Source of the DNA: a virus
Virus record (IMG/VR): IMGVR_UViG_3300026097_000103
Coordinates: 1-23,852 of that record
DNA: 23,852 bases
Reading direction: 5' to 3' (one strand)
Both the position numbers and the translations under genes were made by a program. Below the pieces are notes generated by a model, which searched no databases, had not been told where the DNA came from, and worked only from the letters and a program-made list of their open reading frames with translations. The first letter of the stretch is position 1. Every line of letters starts with the position of its first letter. Shown here one piece after another: positions 7,460 through 14,911 of this stretch.

Positions 7460-8782
7460 TTAACGGTTAGATAGTTCAGCCCAGCCAAAATTCCAAATGG
7501 CATTTGGGTTATTGTTGGTTGTTTGAACTGCTAGTGTAAGAGTGGTGCTTGTTCCGTCTACATCTCTTTCAAGTTGCAGTCTTTCTTGGATATCAGGATC
7601 AAGTTCAATAACATCTCGGCTGGCGAAAATTTTACTATAAACAATTTCTCCACCGCTGACTGCGTTTGCTGATGTGTCAAGTTGCACTGTGCTACTTGCT
7701 ACATTTGCGTAACTAGCTCCGGTGAGTGTTGCGTCTTTGATCAGTAAAACCTCGCCGTAAACCACGCTGGTTGTAACAAAGTCAATACTTGTTGGTTGAA
7801 CTATAGAATCAGGGTAAGCACTGTTGAGTCGAATTGTAGCCAATGGTTCGATAGTATCACTGGCACCCAAACTTGCTTCTGGTAGACCGCTGCGAGCATA
7901 CTTCACAGTCGGCTTTGGTTGAAATCCGCCTTCTGAAATCACAGTGCTACAAATCTGTTTCATTGTAGGAGTACCAGTGGTAGTGCCTGTATTTTCAATT
8001 TCATAACGACAGTTCAAATTAGCTGTGGTCATGTAGACTTCTGTTTGCCCTGACTGGTTTGCGTGATTAAACACATGAGCAATAAAGAATATGCCATTTA
8101 CAACAAATCCGCAACGTACACTTCCTACACCCAACCATTCAATATCAATCCAAAAAATTTGTGTTAGCGTCGGATCAATTGTTATGCCACTGGCGCCAGT
8201 GCCATCCATTTTGTCTTGATTCCAATCGGCTTGTGCTATTCGTGTGTCAACAGCACTGCCAGTTACATAACTACGGATTACAAGATAGAGATCTTCGCCA
8301 TCAGCTTCAAAAAATACACCATTTTCAGATGTGAAATAGCCAACTCGCTGTCGTAAATTGGGGTGAAGTTCGCTGAATGCAAAAGTGTTCATTATTTGTA
8401 AACTTTTGCCTGGCTGGTAAAGCTGAACTTTACGACCTTGGCGATAAACAAAGTCTCCGTCGGTTGTGCCTACTGCAAGATCAAAACTGCTTTCATTTGG
8501 CAAATATGTTACTGTGCCGTTGGTTTGTTTGGTAGCAAATTGATCTCCGTTGAGATATCTATTGTGACTGTCAAACAGTGTTCGCGGGCTACTAACGCGC
8601 TGTCTACCAAAAGCATCGAGTGTAGTGTCACCATTTACAACAGTGTTCCCTGTGCCCGTTGATCCTGTGTTTACTCTAAGAATAGGCTGGCCAGCTGAAT
8701 TATAATCCATAGCCTGATGAATGTCGTTCAACTGATAATTAGGGAACGGGTGTTCGTAATTAGTTGGGCCCTGAATAGCCAT
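7460..8782 (-). CDS. Putative virion structural protein (DAFGRQRVS family)
   Basis: A 440-aa protein rich in Thr, Ser, Asn and Gly, with predicted beta character and no membrane segments. A hallmark LDAFGRQRVSSPRTLFDS lies at residues 55-72. I associate this motif with structural proteins of marine phages, though I cannot name its position in the particle. Other segments include VGYFTSENGVFFEADGEDLY and FWIDIEWLGVGSVRCGFVVN, typical of beta-sandwich folds. ATG at 8782 overlaps the upstream stop (TAATG), placing it last in the leftward head-protein operon. It could be a head decoration or fibre component. It ends 58 bases before the radical-SAM gene. Confidence 0.65.
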   Translation of the reverse strand: MAIQGPTNYEHPFPNYQLNDIHQAMDYNSAGQPILRVNTGSTGTGNTVVNGDTTLDAFGRQRVSSPRTLFDSHNRYLNGDQFATKQTNGTVTYLPNESSFDLAVGTTDGDFVYRQGRKVQLYQPGKSLQIMNTFAFSELHPNLRQRVGYFTSENGVFFEADGEDLYLVIRSYVTGSAVDTRIAQADWNQDKMDGTGASGITIDPTLTQIFWIDIEWLGVGSVRCGFVVNGIFFIAHVFNHANQSGQTEVYMTTANLNCRYEIENTGTTTGTPTMKQICSTVISEGGFQPKPTVKYARSGLPEASLGASDTIEPLATIRLNSAYPDSIVQPTSIDFVTTSVVYGEVLLIKDATLTGASYANVASSTVQLDTSANAVSGGEIVYSKIFASRDVIELDPDIQERLQLERDVDGTSTTLTLAVQTTNNNPNAIWNFGWAELSNR

Positions 8783-9156
8783 TATCTAGGGTATCCTTTG
8801 AATCCTTTGACAGGGCTGATTGTATTCACTGCATCAGGCTCAGCACTTCGTCCTTCATTGTTTTTTCTGTGTTTGCTACCAAGTGCATCATAGGCTTTTT
8901 CTGTCATAGCACGTTCTTCGTCGGTATAGCCTACAATGTATGCATCATTGCCCATCCAACTTTCTGGATCTGGAACATGCTCGCTGTTGCCATCGCGATC
9001 CATGCCTGCTATTGCCATGCTGGTACGGTATAAGTCGTAGTAGCCTTTGCCCTGGATACCACCAGGACTTGCTTGAGAGTGTGTGTAGTGTTTTTTGCCT
9101 TTGGTTAGTTTGCTTCTAAAACCTTTGACTTCACTGATAAACTCTCTAGCACGCAT
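8782..9156 (-). CDS. Small protein with capsid-targeting-like N-terminus
   Basis: A 124-aa basic protein beginning MRAREFISEVKG. The first nine residues resemble the T4 capsid-targeting peptide (MKTYQEFIAE in the internal proteins), with I-S-E fitting the gp21 protease rule (L/I)-X-E. The body has many Gly, Lys and Tyr (KLTKGKKHYTHSQASPGG, YTDEERAMTEKAYDALGSKH) and ends in SPVKGFKGYPR. I know no function for it. If cleaved and packaged it would be an internal head protein, possibly DNA-binding given its basic N-terminal half. It is joined to both neighbours by one-base stop-start overlaps. Confidence 0.6.
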   Translation of the reverse strand: MRAREFISEVKGFRSKLTKGKKHYTHSQASPGGIQGKGYYDLYRTSMAIAGMDRDGNSEHVPDPESWMGNDAYIVGYTDEERAMTEKAYDALGSKHRKNNEGRSAEPDAVNTISPVKGFKGYPR

Positions 9157-9458
9157 CAGTCGTGGACACCTGCATCGCCGCTGGTTTCAGTGCCTATTTC
9201 CAATGTAGTAGCGTTGCCGCCTACAATAGTAAGTTGATTGCCTACACCTACCCATAGTTCTGTGGTATCATCAGCAGGGCAAACCACTGGTACCGAGTTG
9301 GCTACATTGCCATCATTGTATAAAAATACACTGGCATTGCTGGTAGGCTTACCTGCCAATCTTACCTGCGCTGTTACGCTGTTGGATCCAGTGGAAATGC
9401 GTACTTTATCTGTAGTAATAGTAGTATTTGCAAATGCACCCGAATACACCGTTGCCAT
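9156..9458 (-). CDS. Small putative virion protein, beta-rich
   Basis: A 100-aa protein opening MATVYSGAFANTTITTDKVR. It is full of alternating hydrophobic/polar stretches (SVTAQVRLAGKP, ASVFLYNDGN, ELWVGVGNQLTIVGG) that suggest a small beta-sandwich. Unlike three of its neighbours, it has no capsid-targeting-like start. It could decorate the capsid or a fibre, but nothing identifies it. ATG at 9458 lies three bases after the upstream stop, and its own stop overlaps the next start (TGATG). Confidence 0.6.
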   Translation of the reverse strand: MATVYSGAFANTTITTDKVRISTGSNSVTAQVRLAGKPTSNASVFLYNDGNVANSVPVVCPADDTTELWVGVGNQLTIVGGNATTLEIGTETSGDAGVHD

Positions 9459-9461
9459 TGA

Positions 9462-9965
9462 TTATTTTCCTTTTAGTATTTTACTTACTGGCTTGCTGGT
9501 CCACATTCTACAACTCCAGTAACTGGCTGTGGTTCCATCTTTTTTAAGAGTTTTATCTGCACACTTGTGTCTAGCTCTAAAACTGCGTCTGCGTGCTGGG
9601 TCATCTCGCTTGATTTCCATTTCTTTTGAGCCAAAGTTTACTTTTTTCACATTGCCAGTTTTTGGATCACGCACATATACCTTGAACTTTTTTACATCGC
9701 CTCTCATGGGCTTGTTGAGTTCAACGTCGCGACCTTGATATTCTGCTTCGTCTAATTCGACGTCTTCTTCAAAACTGCATCCACAGTGTTCAAGAATATA
9801 CTGTGCCACTGCATCCATTTCAACTACAATGCCGTCATCTGTGTGTTCTAGCACAGCCAAATCAACAGCTAATTCTTCATTGATATTGCACTCTACAACA
9901 TCTCCAGAGACTGGAAATGCCTGTTGTCTAGCCGTTTCTTTGATGTATTCTTCTAAACTTTTCAT
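9462..9965 (-). CDS. Virion-associated protein with capsid-targeting-like start and DUF5872-like domain
   Basis: A 167-aa protein. It opens MKSLEEYIKETARQQ, close to T4 capsid-targeting peptides, with I-K-E as a candidate protease site. The C-terminal half is a DUF5872-like domain: KPMRGDVKKFKVYVRDP (about 84-100), VNFGSKEMEIKRDDPARRR, SFRARHKC and YWSCRMW. This domain is common in marine phage proteins and its function is unknown. The middle (residues 25-80) is acidic. The combination suggests a protein brought into the prohead and perhaps trimmed there. ATG at 9965 overlaps the upstream stop (TAATG). Confidence 0.7.
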   Translation of the reverse strand: MKSLEEYIKETARQQAFPVSGDVVECNINEELAVDLAVLEHTDDGIVVEMDAVAQYILEHCGCSFEEDVELDEAEYQGRDVELNKPMRGDVKKFKVYVRDPKTGNVKKVNFGSKEMEIKRDDPARRRSFRARHKCADKTLKKDGTTASYWSCRMWTSKPVSKILKGK

Positions 9966-11176
9966 TACTTGCCTTTGTACTGCTTGTAAAGATTGTTCAA
10001 GCCTTCCTTGATACTGTCTTCAAGATTAAGTGCAGTCTTGCCGATCTTTTGCATTGCTAGAGGATTATCACCTGGATTGTTTGGATTTACTTGATTCTTT
10101 GGTCTGTTTAATCCACCAGCAATTGTTTGTGTCATAAAATCAGTGTCTTGTGTTTGCTCTTCGGGCTCGTTTGCATAGTCTTCCATTGTGCATTCGCCCT
10201 CGTGTATTTTACCGCAACTTGGGCAAGGCTCTTTGTATTCACTGCTTTGGAAAAGTCCAGCCATTTTCAGTAGGTGTCCAAGCTTTGCTGCATCTTCGCC
10301 TTCCGCAGATACTGTCATGCTTTGATTACCGTCATTGCCAGCGTTAATGCTAACATTCATGCTTTCTGTTAAAGCGTCGAACTTTTGCTTGAATTCATTT
10401 TCATAAACACTAGGATTTCCATAAACACCAGAACCTGTAGCATTTGTAGCAGTTGCAACTGCTCCGGCTACTGTGGTTTCGTTGGCTTTCTTTTTCTTTT
10501 CAGGTAAGCCTTTATGCTTGGTTCCTGCAAACTTTTTAAGTTCTTTAGTACTCATGTCGCCATCGGCAATTTTTAAAACAGCGTCGCTTGCATCATCGCG
10601 TGGCATATCGCCAGTACGCACAGCATAGGCCATACCCATTAGTTCTTGTTGATCTCTCGAAACTGCTTTTTCTTCTAAATTATCTGTATCTTCTTCATCT
10701 GGATTGGCTTTCATGTAATCACGAGCTGTATCGATATACTCTTTGGCAAGTGTTACTTTCTTTTGTACCCACTCTGGAAGATTTTCGTCGTCGTCGATGA
10801 TATCTTGCAATTCTTCGGCGGCATGTGCAATTGTTTTTGCTTGACTTTTAACCATTTCGCCTTCTTCATCATACTCGTCTTTGTCGTAGTCTTCTTTCAT
10901 TTTTTCAGCGTCTTTGGCAGCTTTTTTCATAGATTCTTCTTTGTCGCCATCTTTGTCGATATCAATATAATCTGGCTTGTCTGCTTCATTTACATCGTCG
11001 GATAACTGATGTGCTGTGCTTTTATCCATTTTTACAGGATAGGTTTTGCCGTCGAATTCAAAAGATTTTTTTCCTGCCTTGGCTGCATCTGCAGCTGCCT
11101 GGTTGAATGCATTTTCTTCAACTTCTGCTTCTTCTACTCGGTTAAAGTTTTCTAGAATTGTGTAAATATTTTCCAT
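9965..11176 (-). CDS. Modular acidic virion/prohead protein with DUF3008-like segment
   Basis: A 403-aa protein built as a string of modules. Residues 1-9 (MENIYTILE) are a weaker capsid-targeting-like start. Then come SFEFDGKTYPVKMDKSTAHQ (38-57), PDYIDIDKDGDKEE (68-81), a helical segment with ENLPEWVQKKVTLAKEYIDT (131-150), a DUF3008-like segment from DQQELMGMAYAVR (175-187) to FAGTKHKGLPEKK (216-228), NVSINAGNDGNQSM to LLKMAGL (274-308), a zinc-like CPSCGKIHEGEC (318-329), and a C-terminal NNPGDNPLAMQKI. It is highly charged. I recall these modules in marine T4-like phage structural proteins. An internal head or scaffold role fits the context. ATG follows AAGGA. Confidence 0.65.
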   Translation of the reverse strand: MENIYTILENFNRVEEAEVEENAFNQAAADAAKAGKKSFEFDGKTYPVKMDKSTAHQLSDDVNEADKPDYIDIDKDGDKEESMKKAAKDAEKMKEDYDKDEYDEEGEMVKSQAKTIAHAAEELQDIIDDDENLPEWVQKKVTLAKEYIDTARDYMKANPDEEDTDNLEEKAVSRDQQELMGMAYAVRTGDMPRDDASDAVLKIADGDMSTKELKKFAGTKHKGLPEKKKKANETTVAGAVATATNATGSGVYGNPSVYENEFKQKFDALTESMNVSINAGNDGNQSMTVSAEGEDAAKLGHLLKMAGLFQSSEYKEPCPSCGKIHEGECTMEDYANEPEEQTQDTDFMTQTIAGGLNRPKNQVNPNNPGDNPLAMQKIGKTALNLEDSIKEGLNNLYKQYKGK

Positions 11177-11187
11177 TGCTGGTATCC

Positions 11188-11763
11188 TTAAATCTTGTAT
11201 GGGTCTGGAATTCGGTTTGTCCCGCCTATCGGGCTCTTTTCTTGTACAGGAAAATCATTTGTGGTTTTAGCTGCCGCAGTTGACCCACCGGCAATTTCGT
11301 AATCTGCACCTTCTGCACTGTTTTGTATGACATCGGCATTGCTGTATGCTTCGCTAGCTTCTTTGCTTGCAGTACTAGCATCGTCGTAGTCTTTTTCTAA
11401 CAGTGGACTTTCTTCAACAGCTTCGGCTTGTTGATTAACACTGTCATCGTATTCAGCTGTAAACACACGAAAATGATCAGGAGATCCACCAGCTTGATGG
11501 AAAAGTTCTGTAAGCTCTTCCTGACTTGCAGGATAATTTAACACTGCATCAATGATGTGTATTTCTTGATTGGCCAATTCTGGAAAACCTGCTGGACTTT
11601 TTTGTACAGGTGTTTTCTTTGGTTCACTTACACTTTCTGGATCATATTTTGCCAGACGTTTTTTCAAGCCGTCTAACACTTCTGGTTGAAGGTCACCGGC
11701 TATTTTAATACGATAGCGATAAGGGTTGGCACTCTCTGCCAGATACTGTTTAAATGTTTTCAT
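11188..11763 (-). CDS. Conserved phage protein with strong capsid-targeting-like N-terminus
   Basis: A 191-aa protein opening MKTFKQYLAESANPYRYRIK. MKTFKQYLAE is nearly the T4 internal-protein peptide MKTYQEFIAE, with L-A-E as a protease site. A compact domain follows (RYRIKIAGDLQPEVLDGLKK, AKYDPESVSEPKKTPVQK, ANQEIHIIDAVLNYPASQEE, about 16-95). I recognise this from marine T4-like phages, without a known role. The acidic, low-complexity tail ends in GGTNRIPDPYKI. ATG at 11763 follows AAGGAAAG. A head-interior role is inferred from the leader and the neighbours. Confidence 0.7.
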   Translation of the reverse strand: MKTFKQYLAESANPYRYRIKIAGDLQPEVLDGLKKRLAKYDPESVSEPKKTPVQKSPAGFPELANQEIHIIDAVLNYPASQEELTELFHQAGGSPDHFRVFTAEYDDSVNQQAEAVEESPLLEKDYDDASTASKEASEAYSNADVIQNSAEGADYEIAGGSTAAAKTTNDFPVQEKSPIGGTNRIPDPYKI

Positions 11764-11781
11764 ATCATACTTTCCTTGCTG

Positions 11782-11788
11782 TATTTAG
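11782..11788 (-). promoter_or_regulatory. Weak late-promoter-like box before the MKTFKQYLAE gene
   Basis: CTAAATA on the minus strand, 19 bases before the ATG at 11763, with AAGGAAAG between. Spacing matches the stronger late boxes here, but two positions differ from TATAAATA, and it overlaps the end of gp16. Confidence 0.3.
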
Positions 11789-12297
11789 CTGGACGAACTA
11801 TCTTTTTTATTCTTGTCCAATATGGCTTTGAGCAGCTCATTTCTATCTAAAATTTGTGCTTCGCCAGTGGGTATATCATCTGTGTTTTGTTTTGCTTCCT
11901 GTTGGGCTAGCCTAGCCTGTTTTAGTTGCAATTCAATCATTTTTAGTTTTTTGTTTGCTTTTGCTGTTCTTGCTGTGATTGCATGATTGAGCATTTGTCC
12001 TGCAACACTGAAAATTTCGCTGCTGAATCTGCTTTCTACTTGCATACCAAGATCCATCAAATTCTCGTAGCTTTCTATTGCTTTGCTTGCTAGATCATCC
12101 ATTTCGCCATCGCTGGCTTCCAAACCTTTAACAGCAGGCAGGGCATTGTTAATTTTGTCTAATGCACTTAGATCCTGTTGCAAGGACGAAACATCCACTG
12201 GCACATTGTCGGACTCGGTTGTGTCTTCAACTTCTTCGGTGTTTTCTTGGTCAACATCCTCGTTCATGTTGAACAATTCTTCTAATTTTTTTGTCAT
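11785..12297 (-). CDS. gp16: Small terminase subunit, T4 gp16-like
   Basis: A 170-aa protein (T4 gp16 is 164). It should regulate gp17 and recognise DNA for packaging as an oligomeric ring. After an acidic N-terminus (EDVDQENTEEVEDTTESDN), the core from about residue 45 is helical: KAIESYENLMDLGMQVESRF, then SVAGQMLNHAITARTAKANK and KLKMIELQLKQARLAQQEAK. The last is a likely coiled coil for oligomerisation. The tail is charged and ends in KKDSSSS. The core pattern matches marine T4-like small terminases. The start overlaps gp4 by four bases (ATGA). gp17 is more than 6 kb downstream instead of adjacent. Confidence 0.78.
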   Translation of the reverse strand: MTKKLEELFNMNEDVDQENTEEVEDTTESDNVPVDVSSLQQDLSALDKINNALPAVKGLEASDGEMDDLASKAIESYENLMDLGMQVESRFSSEIFSVAGQMLNHAITARTAKANKKLKMIELQLKQARLAQQEAKQNTDDIPTGEAQILDRNELLKAILDKNKKDSSSS

Positions 12298-12719
12298 TGT
12301 CTAAAAATATCGTCCTCTGTGACCACTCTAAACCTAATGCCTTGTCCTTTGCACCACTTTTGTGCGGCATCCCACTTGGCATAATTCACAGCAACAACAG
12401 CCTTTTGTTGTTCACTCATGCGTCCCTCTATTACACTCTGCTTGCGAGGTTTTATTTCAATTAACTCGGCTTTCATTGTGTTGTTTTTGTCACGATAGGT
12501 AATAAAAAAATCAGGAACATAAATGCTCTGTTTGCCTGTTATCGGGTTGCGATAGGGTATTTGTATACTTTCGCTGGCCCATTGCATAACATTGTTATTG
12601 CTATCGCAAAAACGCATAAAAGCAAGTTCCCATCCGCTGCGATAAGTTGGTAATTTCTTGCCTACGTACTTGTCCTTATTTAAAGGAGTATACTTGCCTT
12701 GCGCATACTTTTTTCTCAT
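12294..12719 (-). CDS. gp4: Head completion protein, T4 gp4 (gp50/gp4) family, nuclease fold
   Basis: A 141-aa protein close to the size of T4 gp4 (about 150). It finishes filled heads before tail joining. Diagnostic segments are QGKYTPLNKDKYVGKKLPTY, YRSGWELAFMRFCDS (26-40), VMQWASESIQIPYRNPITGK (44-63), YVPDFFITY (67-75) and AELIEIKPRKQS (84-95). Glu31, Asp70, Glu88 and Lys90 have the arrangement of a PD-(D/E)xK-type nuclease. It overlaps its neighbours by ATGA at both ends, inside the leftward head/tail operon. Confidence 0.93.
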   Translation of the reverse strand: MRKKYAQGKYTPLNKDKYVGKKLPTYRSGWELAFMRFCDSNNNVMQWASESIQIPYRNPITGKQSIYVPDFFITYRDKNNTMKAELIEIKPRKQSVIEGRMSEQQKAVVAVNYAKWDAAQKWCKGQGIRFRVVTEDDIFRQ

Positions 12720-13078
12720 GTGTGTACATTTCTAGCTGCGGCTCTGATAGGAATAATAGGTTGACCAATTGCAAGGTATGTTGTGGAATTTCTAATACTG
12801 TTGAGATAATAGCTTAAACTGGCTGTGAGTTGCAGTTTGTCTTGTCCTTTGATCTGATCTAGAACATCCATGACCAAAAAATCATTATCAGCGGCTATTT
12901 TGAACACTGCCAGTGCTAGATTTTCTGCACTTTGCTCACTGCTGGCAATGCCACGTAGATAACTGTAGACCACGTCCCACTCGTTGCCGTTAATAGTCAT
13001 TTCTAAATCATAAAAACTATTGAATATGCTAACAGTTTTATCTTGATTGGTTTTTACATAGTTTACACTTTGTACCAT
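12716..13078 (-). CDS. Conserved T4-like marine phage protein, small
   Basis: A 120-aa, mostly helical protein. It contains SIFNSFYDLEMTINGNEWDV (17-36), VVYSYLRGIASSEQSAENLA (36-55) and QLTASLSYYLNSIRNSTTYL, and ends PIIPIRAAARNVHT. I recall a similar protein beside gp4 in marine T4-like phages. The function is unknown; a head-completion or neck role is only suggested by position. ATG at 13078 overlaps the upstream stop (TAATG), and its own stop overlaps gp4 (ATGA). Confidence 0.75.
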   Translation of the reverse strand: MVQSVNYVKTNQDKTVSIFNSFYDLEMTINGNEWDVVYSYLRGIASSEQSAENLALAVFKIAADNDFLVMDVLDQIKGQDKLQLTASLSYYLNSIRNSTTYLAIGQPIIPIRAAARNVHT

Positions 13079-14220
13079 TATTCATTGCCTGTAACAAAGT
13101 TTACTAAACTGTCGACACTTACCTTGCTTGGATTGCTTGTAGGCGGTGTAAGTGTTTTTATACCATTACTGATCTGCTGACTGGCGGCATCACTGCGCAA
13201 ATAGTTTACAGCATTGTCCTTGACTTCGTTGCGCAAAACTCCTGCAATATCATTTACACTGTTAAGTCTAGGATTATTAGCGATAGCACCTGCTTTCTGA
13301 ATAGCACCAAGAAAGTTACCACTGGATAGGTCATTGAATACACCAACTCCGGCATCTACTAGACCGCCTTGTCCTAGCACACTGGTTGTGCTGCCTCCAG
13401 TGGCAATGGGACTAGGTTCTGTGTCATAGTGCGAAGGATTAGCAAACCCTGGTACTGTACCACTGCCGATATTTCCACTGCCATATTTTACAGTTTCATA
13501 TGCTATTGTCATGGTGTTTGTCATCAATCCACCATCTTCGCTGTAGTCATAACGATCGTGATCGAAACTTGTGATAATAGGGTTGATCAAGGTATAACTA
13601 AAAAACTGCTTGTGACTGAATCCATATATGGTAATGTCTTTGAAAAACGCTGGCTTACCGCTGGTGCTCTGTGTACTATCGCTGTATGCTTCGCCTATGT
13701 ATCCCCAGTCATTCACAGCCAAATTGTTTTTGTAAATGTTTCTTTCATTGTAGTCAAATCCTGTAGGCGTTGTCACTGGACCAGCAGTGCCTTGGCTGTT
13801 TGGAGTGCCATTGTACTTTTGACTTGGATCTTTATAATAATAGCTGTAGTAATTGTACCACAACTTGCGGCTGAGATCTGCACTGTCGTCATGCATTACG
13901 ATCTGCACAGGCTGGTAGTTGATACGAGTTTGTATATTGCGTTTTCGATTGTACTGAATGAGTGTGTCTGTATCAACTTCATACTTGGGCAGGTCAACTT
14001 CTTTGCATAACAATCCCAATTGGTCTTGCTTGGTTGTGTCAAAAATTGTTCTAAGTGTTGGTATCTGTGAAGTATTTAAATTGAAATAAACATGATATAA
14101 AAACTTGAACCGCGGTGCTAGCTCATAGCCAGCACTGCGGAATGTTTTGCTTGCATGCGAATAGTCTTTAAGGTAGTCGTTGCCGAAAAACCCTTTTAAA
14201 AAGTCTTGGCCAAATGCCAT
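13078..14220 (-). CDS. Tail-tube-fold virion protein (possibly baseplate tube initiator, gp54-like)
   Basis: A 380-aa protein. FKFLYHVYFNLN (38-49), GLLCKEVDLPKYEVDTDTLI (69-88), QYNRKRNIQTRINYQPVQIV and MHDDSADLSRKLWYNYYSYY follow the strand order of the T4 gp19 tube family. A later FDHDRYDYSEDGGLMTNTMT and IAYETVKYG resemble the closing strands shared by gp19 and gp54. The C-terminal third (about 270-380) is Gly/Ser/Asn-rich and lower in complexity. It sits 11 bases after gp19 and is probably co-transcribed with it. Initiator or tube-cap roles are plausible, but I cannot assign a T4 gene number with confidence. Confidence 0.65.
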   Translation of the reverse strand: MAFGQDFLKGFFGNDYLKDYSHASKTFRSAGYELAPRFKFLYHVYFNLNTSQIPTLRTIFDTTKQDQLGLLCKEVDLPKYEVDTDTLIQYNRKRNIQTRINYQPVQIVMHDDSADLSRKLWYNYYSYYYKDPSQKYNGTPNSQGTAGPVTTPTGFDYNERNIYKNNLAVNDWGYIGEAYSDSTQSTSGKPAFFKDITIYGFSHKQFFSYTLINPIITSFDHDRYDYSEDGGLMTNTMTIAYETVKYGSGNIGSGTVPGFANPSHYDTEPSPIATGGSTTSVLGQGGLVDAGVGVFNDLSSGNFLGAIQKAGAIANNPRLNSVNDIAGVLRNEVKDNAVNYLRSDAASQQISNGIKTLTPPTSNPSKVSVDSLVNFVTGNE

Positions 14221-14231
14221 ACTAGCCTGCC

Positions 14232-14849
14232 TTAACCTGTAATAGATCCTACCGCGTTACGAGCTGCGCCGCCTAAACTTGTACCAACTCCAGTGCCCAG
14301 TGGTGTTTGTAGGGCATTGTCATAGCGCATGGTCAGTGTCATTGTTACTGGCTCGCTTGCACTATAGTCCAGGTCTTCATAGTTTACTGTGGTCAGGTAA
14401 CAACCATAGAGTTCCCAAGTTTCAAGCACTGTTGGTTCTGTTTCGCCATTGCCACCATCCAGTATTTCACAGAATGTTGTAAACTTATAGTCTATACCAG
14501 CTGCCGCACTTGACATTTCTGCAAAGTCCAACTGCTTCTGCAACTGTTCGCCTACTAATTTTGCAACGTTTCCGCCTGCGTCGTCACGCAATTCAACCTG
14601 GACATCCTGCCATTCGTGCTTGCCAGCAAGTCTCAACTTACTGTTATAGATATCGATGGTGATATCGTCGAACTGCACTTCTGGTCGACTGAATGTCATT
14701 ACCTGCTTAGTAAGTTCTGTTCTTGGAGTACTGATTCCAAAGTTGTTGAAACTCACTCTAAAGCGGTACTTTAGTTTTGGCATCAACAGACCTTGATTGG
14801 ATTGTCCTTCTAAAGGTACTGTCATTTTTGTTAATGATGAAATTGCCAT
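14232..14849 (-). CDS. gp19: Tail tube protein, T4 gp19
   Basis: A 205-aa protein (T4 gp19 is 163). It polymerises into the inner tube through which DNA passes. LKYRFRVSFNNFGISTPR (26-43), VMTFSRPEVQFDDITIDIYN (50-69), GKHEWQDVQVELRDDAGGNV (75-94) and ETWELYGCYLTTVNYEDLDY (143-162) form the expected tube-fold strands. The Gly-rich tail is dispensable-looking. ATG at 14849 follows AAGGAAG, and a late-promoter box CATAAATA lies 19 bases upstream. A terminator-like hairpin separates it from gp18, so sheath and tube can be dosed independently. Confidence 0.92.
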   Translation of the reverse strand: MAISSLTKMTVPLEGQSNQGLLMPKLKYRFRVSFNNFGISTPRTELTKQVMTFSRPEVQFDDITIDIYNSKLRLAGKHEWQDVQVELRDDAGGNVAKLVGEQLQKQLDFAEMSSAAAGIDYKFTTFCEILDGGNGETEPTVLETWELYGCYLTTVNYEDLDYSASEPVTMTLTMRYDNALQTPLGTGVGTSLGGAARNAVGSITG

Positions 14850-14867
14850 ATATTCTTCCTTATAACG

Positions 14868-14875
14868 TATTTATG
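14868..14875 (-). promoter_or_regulatory. T4-type late promoter before gp19
   Basis: CATAAATA on the minus strand, one base from TATAAATA. It is 19 bases upstream of the gp19 ATG, with the AAGGAAG ribosome site in between. It lies just after the gp18 terminator-like hairpin, as expected for an independent unit. Confidence 0.65.
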
Positions 14876-14885
14876 GTATCAAAAC

Positions 14886-14907
14886 CAAGGGCCTAATTAG
14901 GCCCTTG
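14886..14907 (-). terminator. Intrinsic terminator-like hairpin after gp18
   Basis: A perfect 22-base inverted repeat, five bases after the gp18 stop. The minus-strand arms are CAAGGGCC and GGCCCTTG around TAATTA, followed by GGTTTTGA. The stem is GC-rich, but the U-run is only four long, so termination may be partial. It lies between the gp18 stop and the gp19 promoter. Confidence 0.55.
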
Positions 14908-14911
14908 TGTA

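Noticed and set aside
9529-9738. Plus-strand open frame over the DUF5872-like gene
   Set aside because: Shadow of a gene with a recognisable conserved domain.
13429-14010. A 193-codon open frame on the plus strand
   Set aside because: It lies opposite the tube-fold gene, which has clear tail-tube motifs. The composition of this frame is a mirror of that gene's codons.
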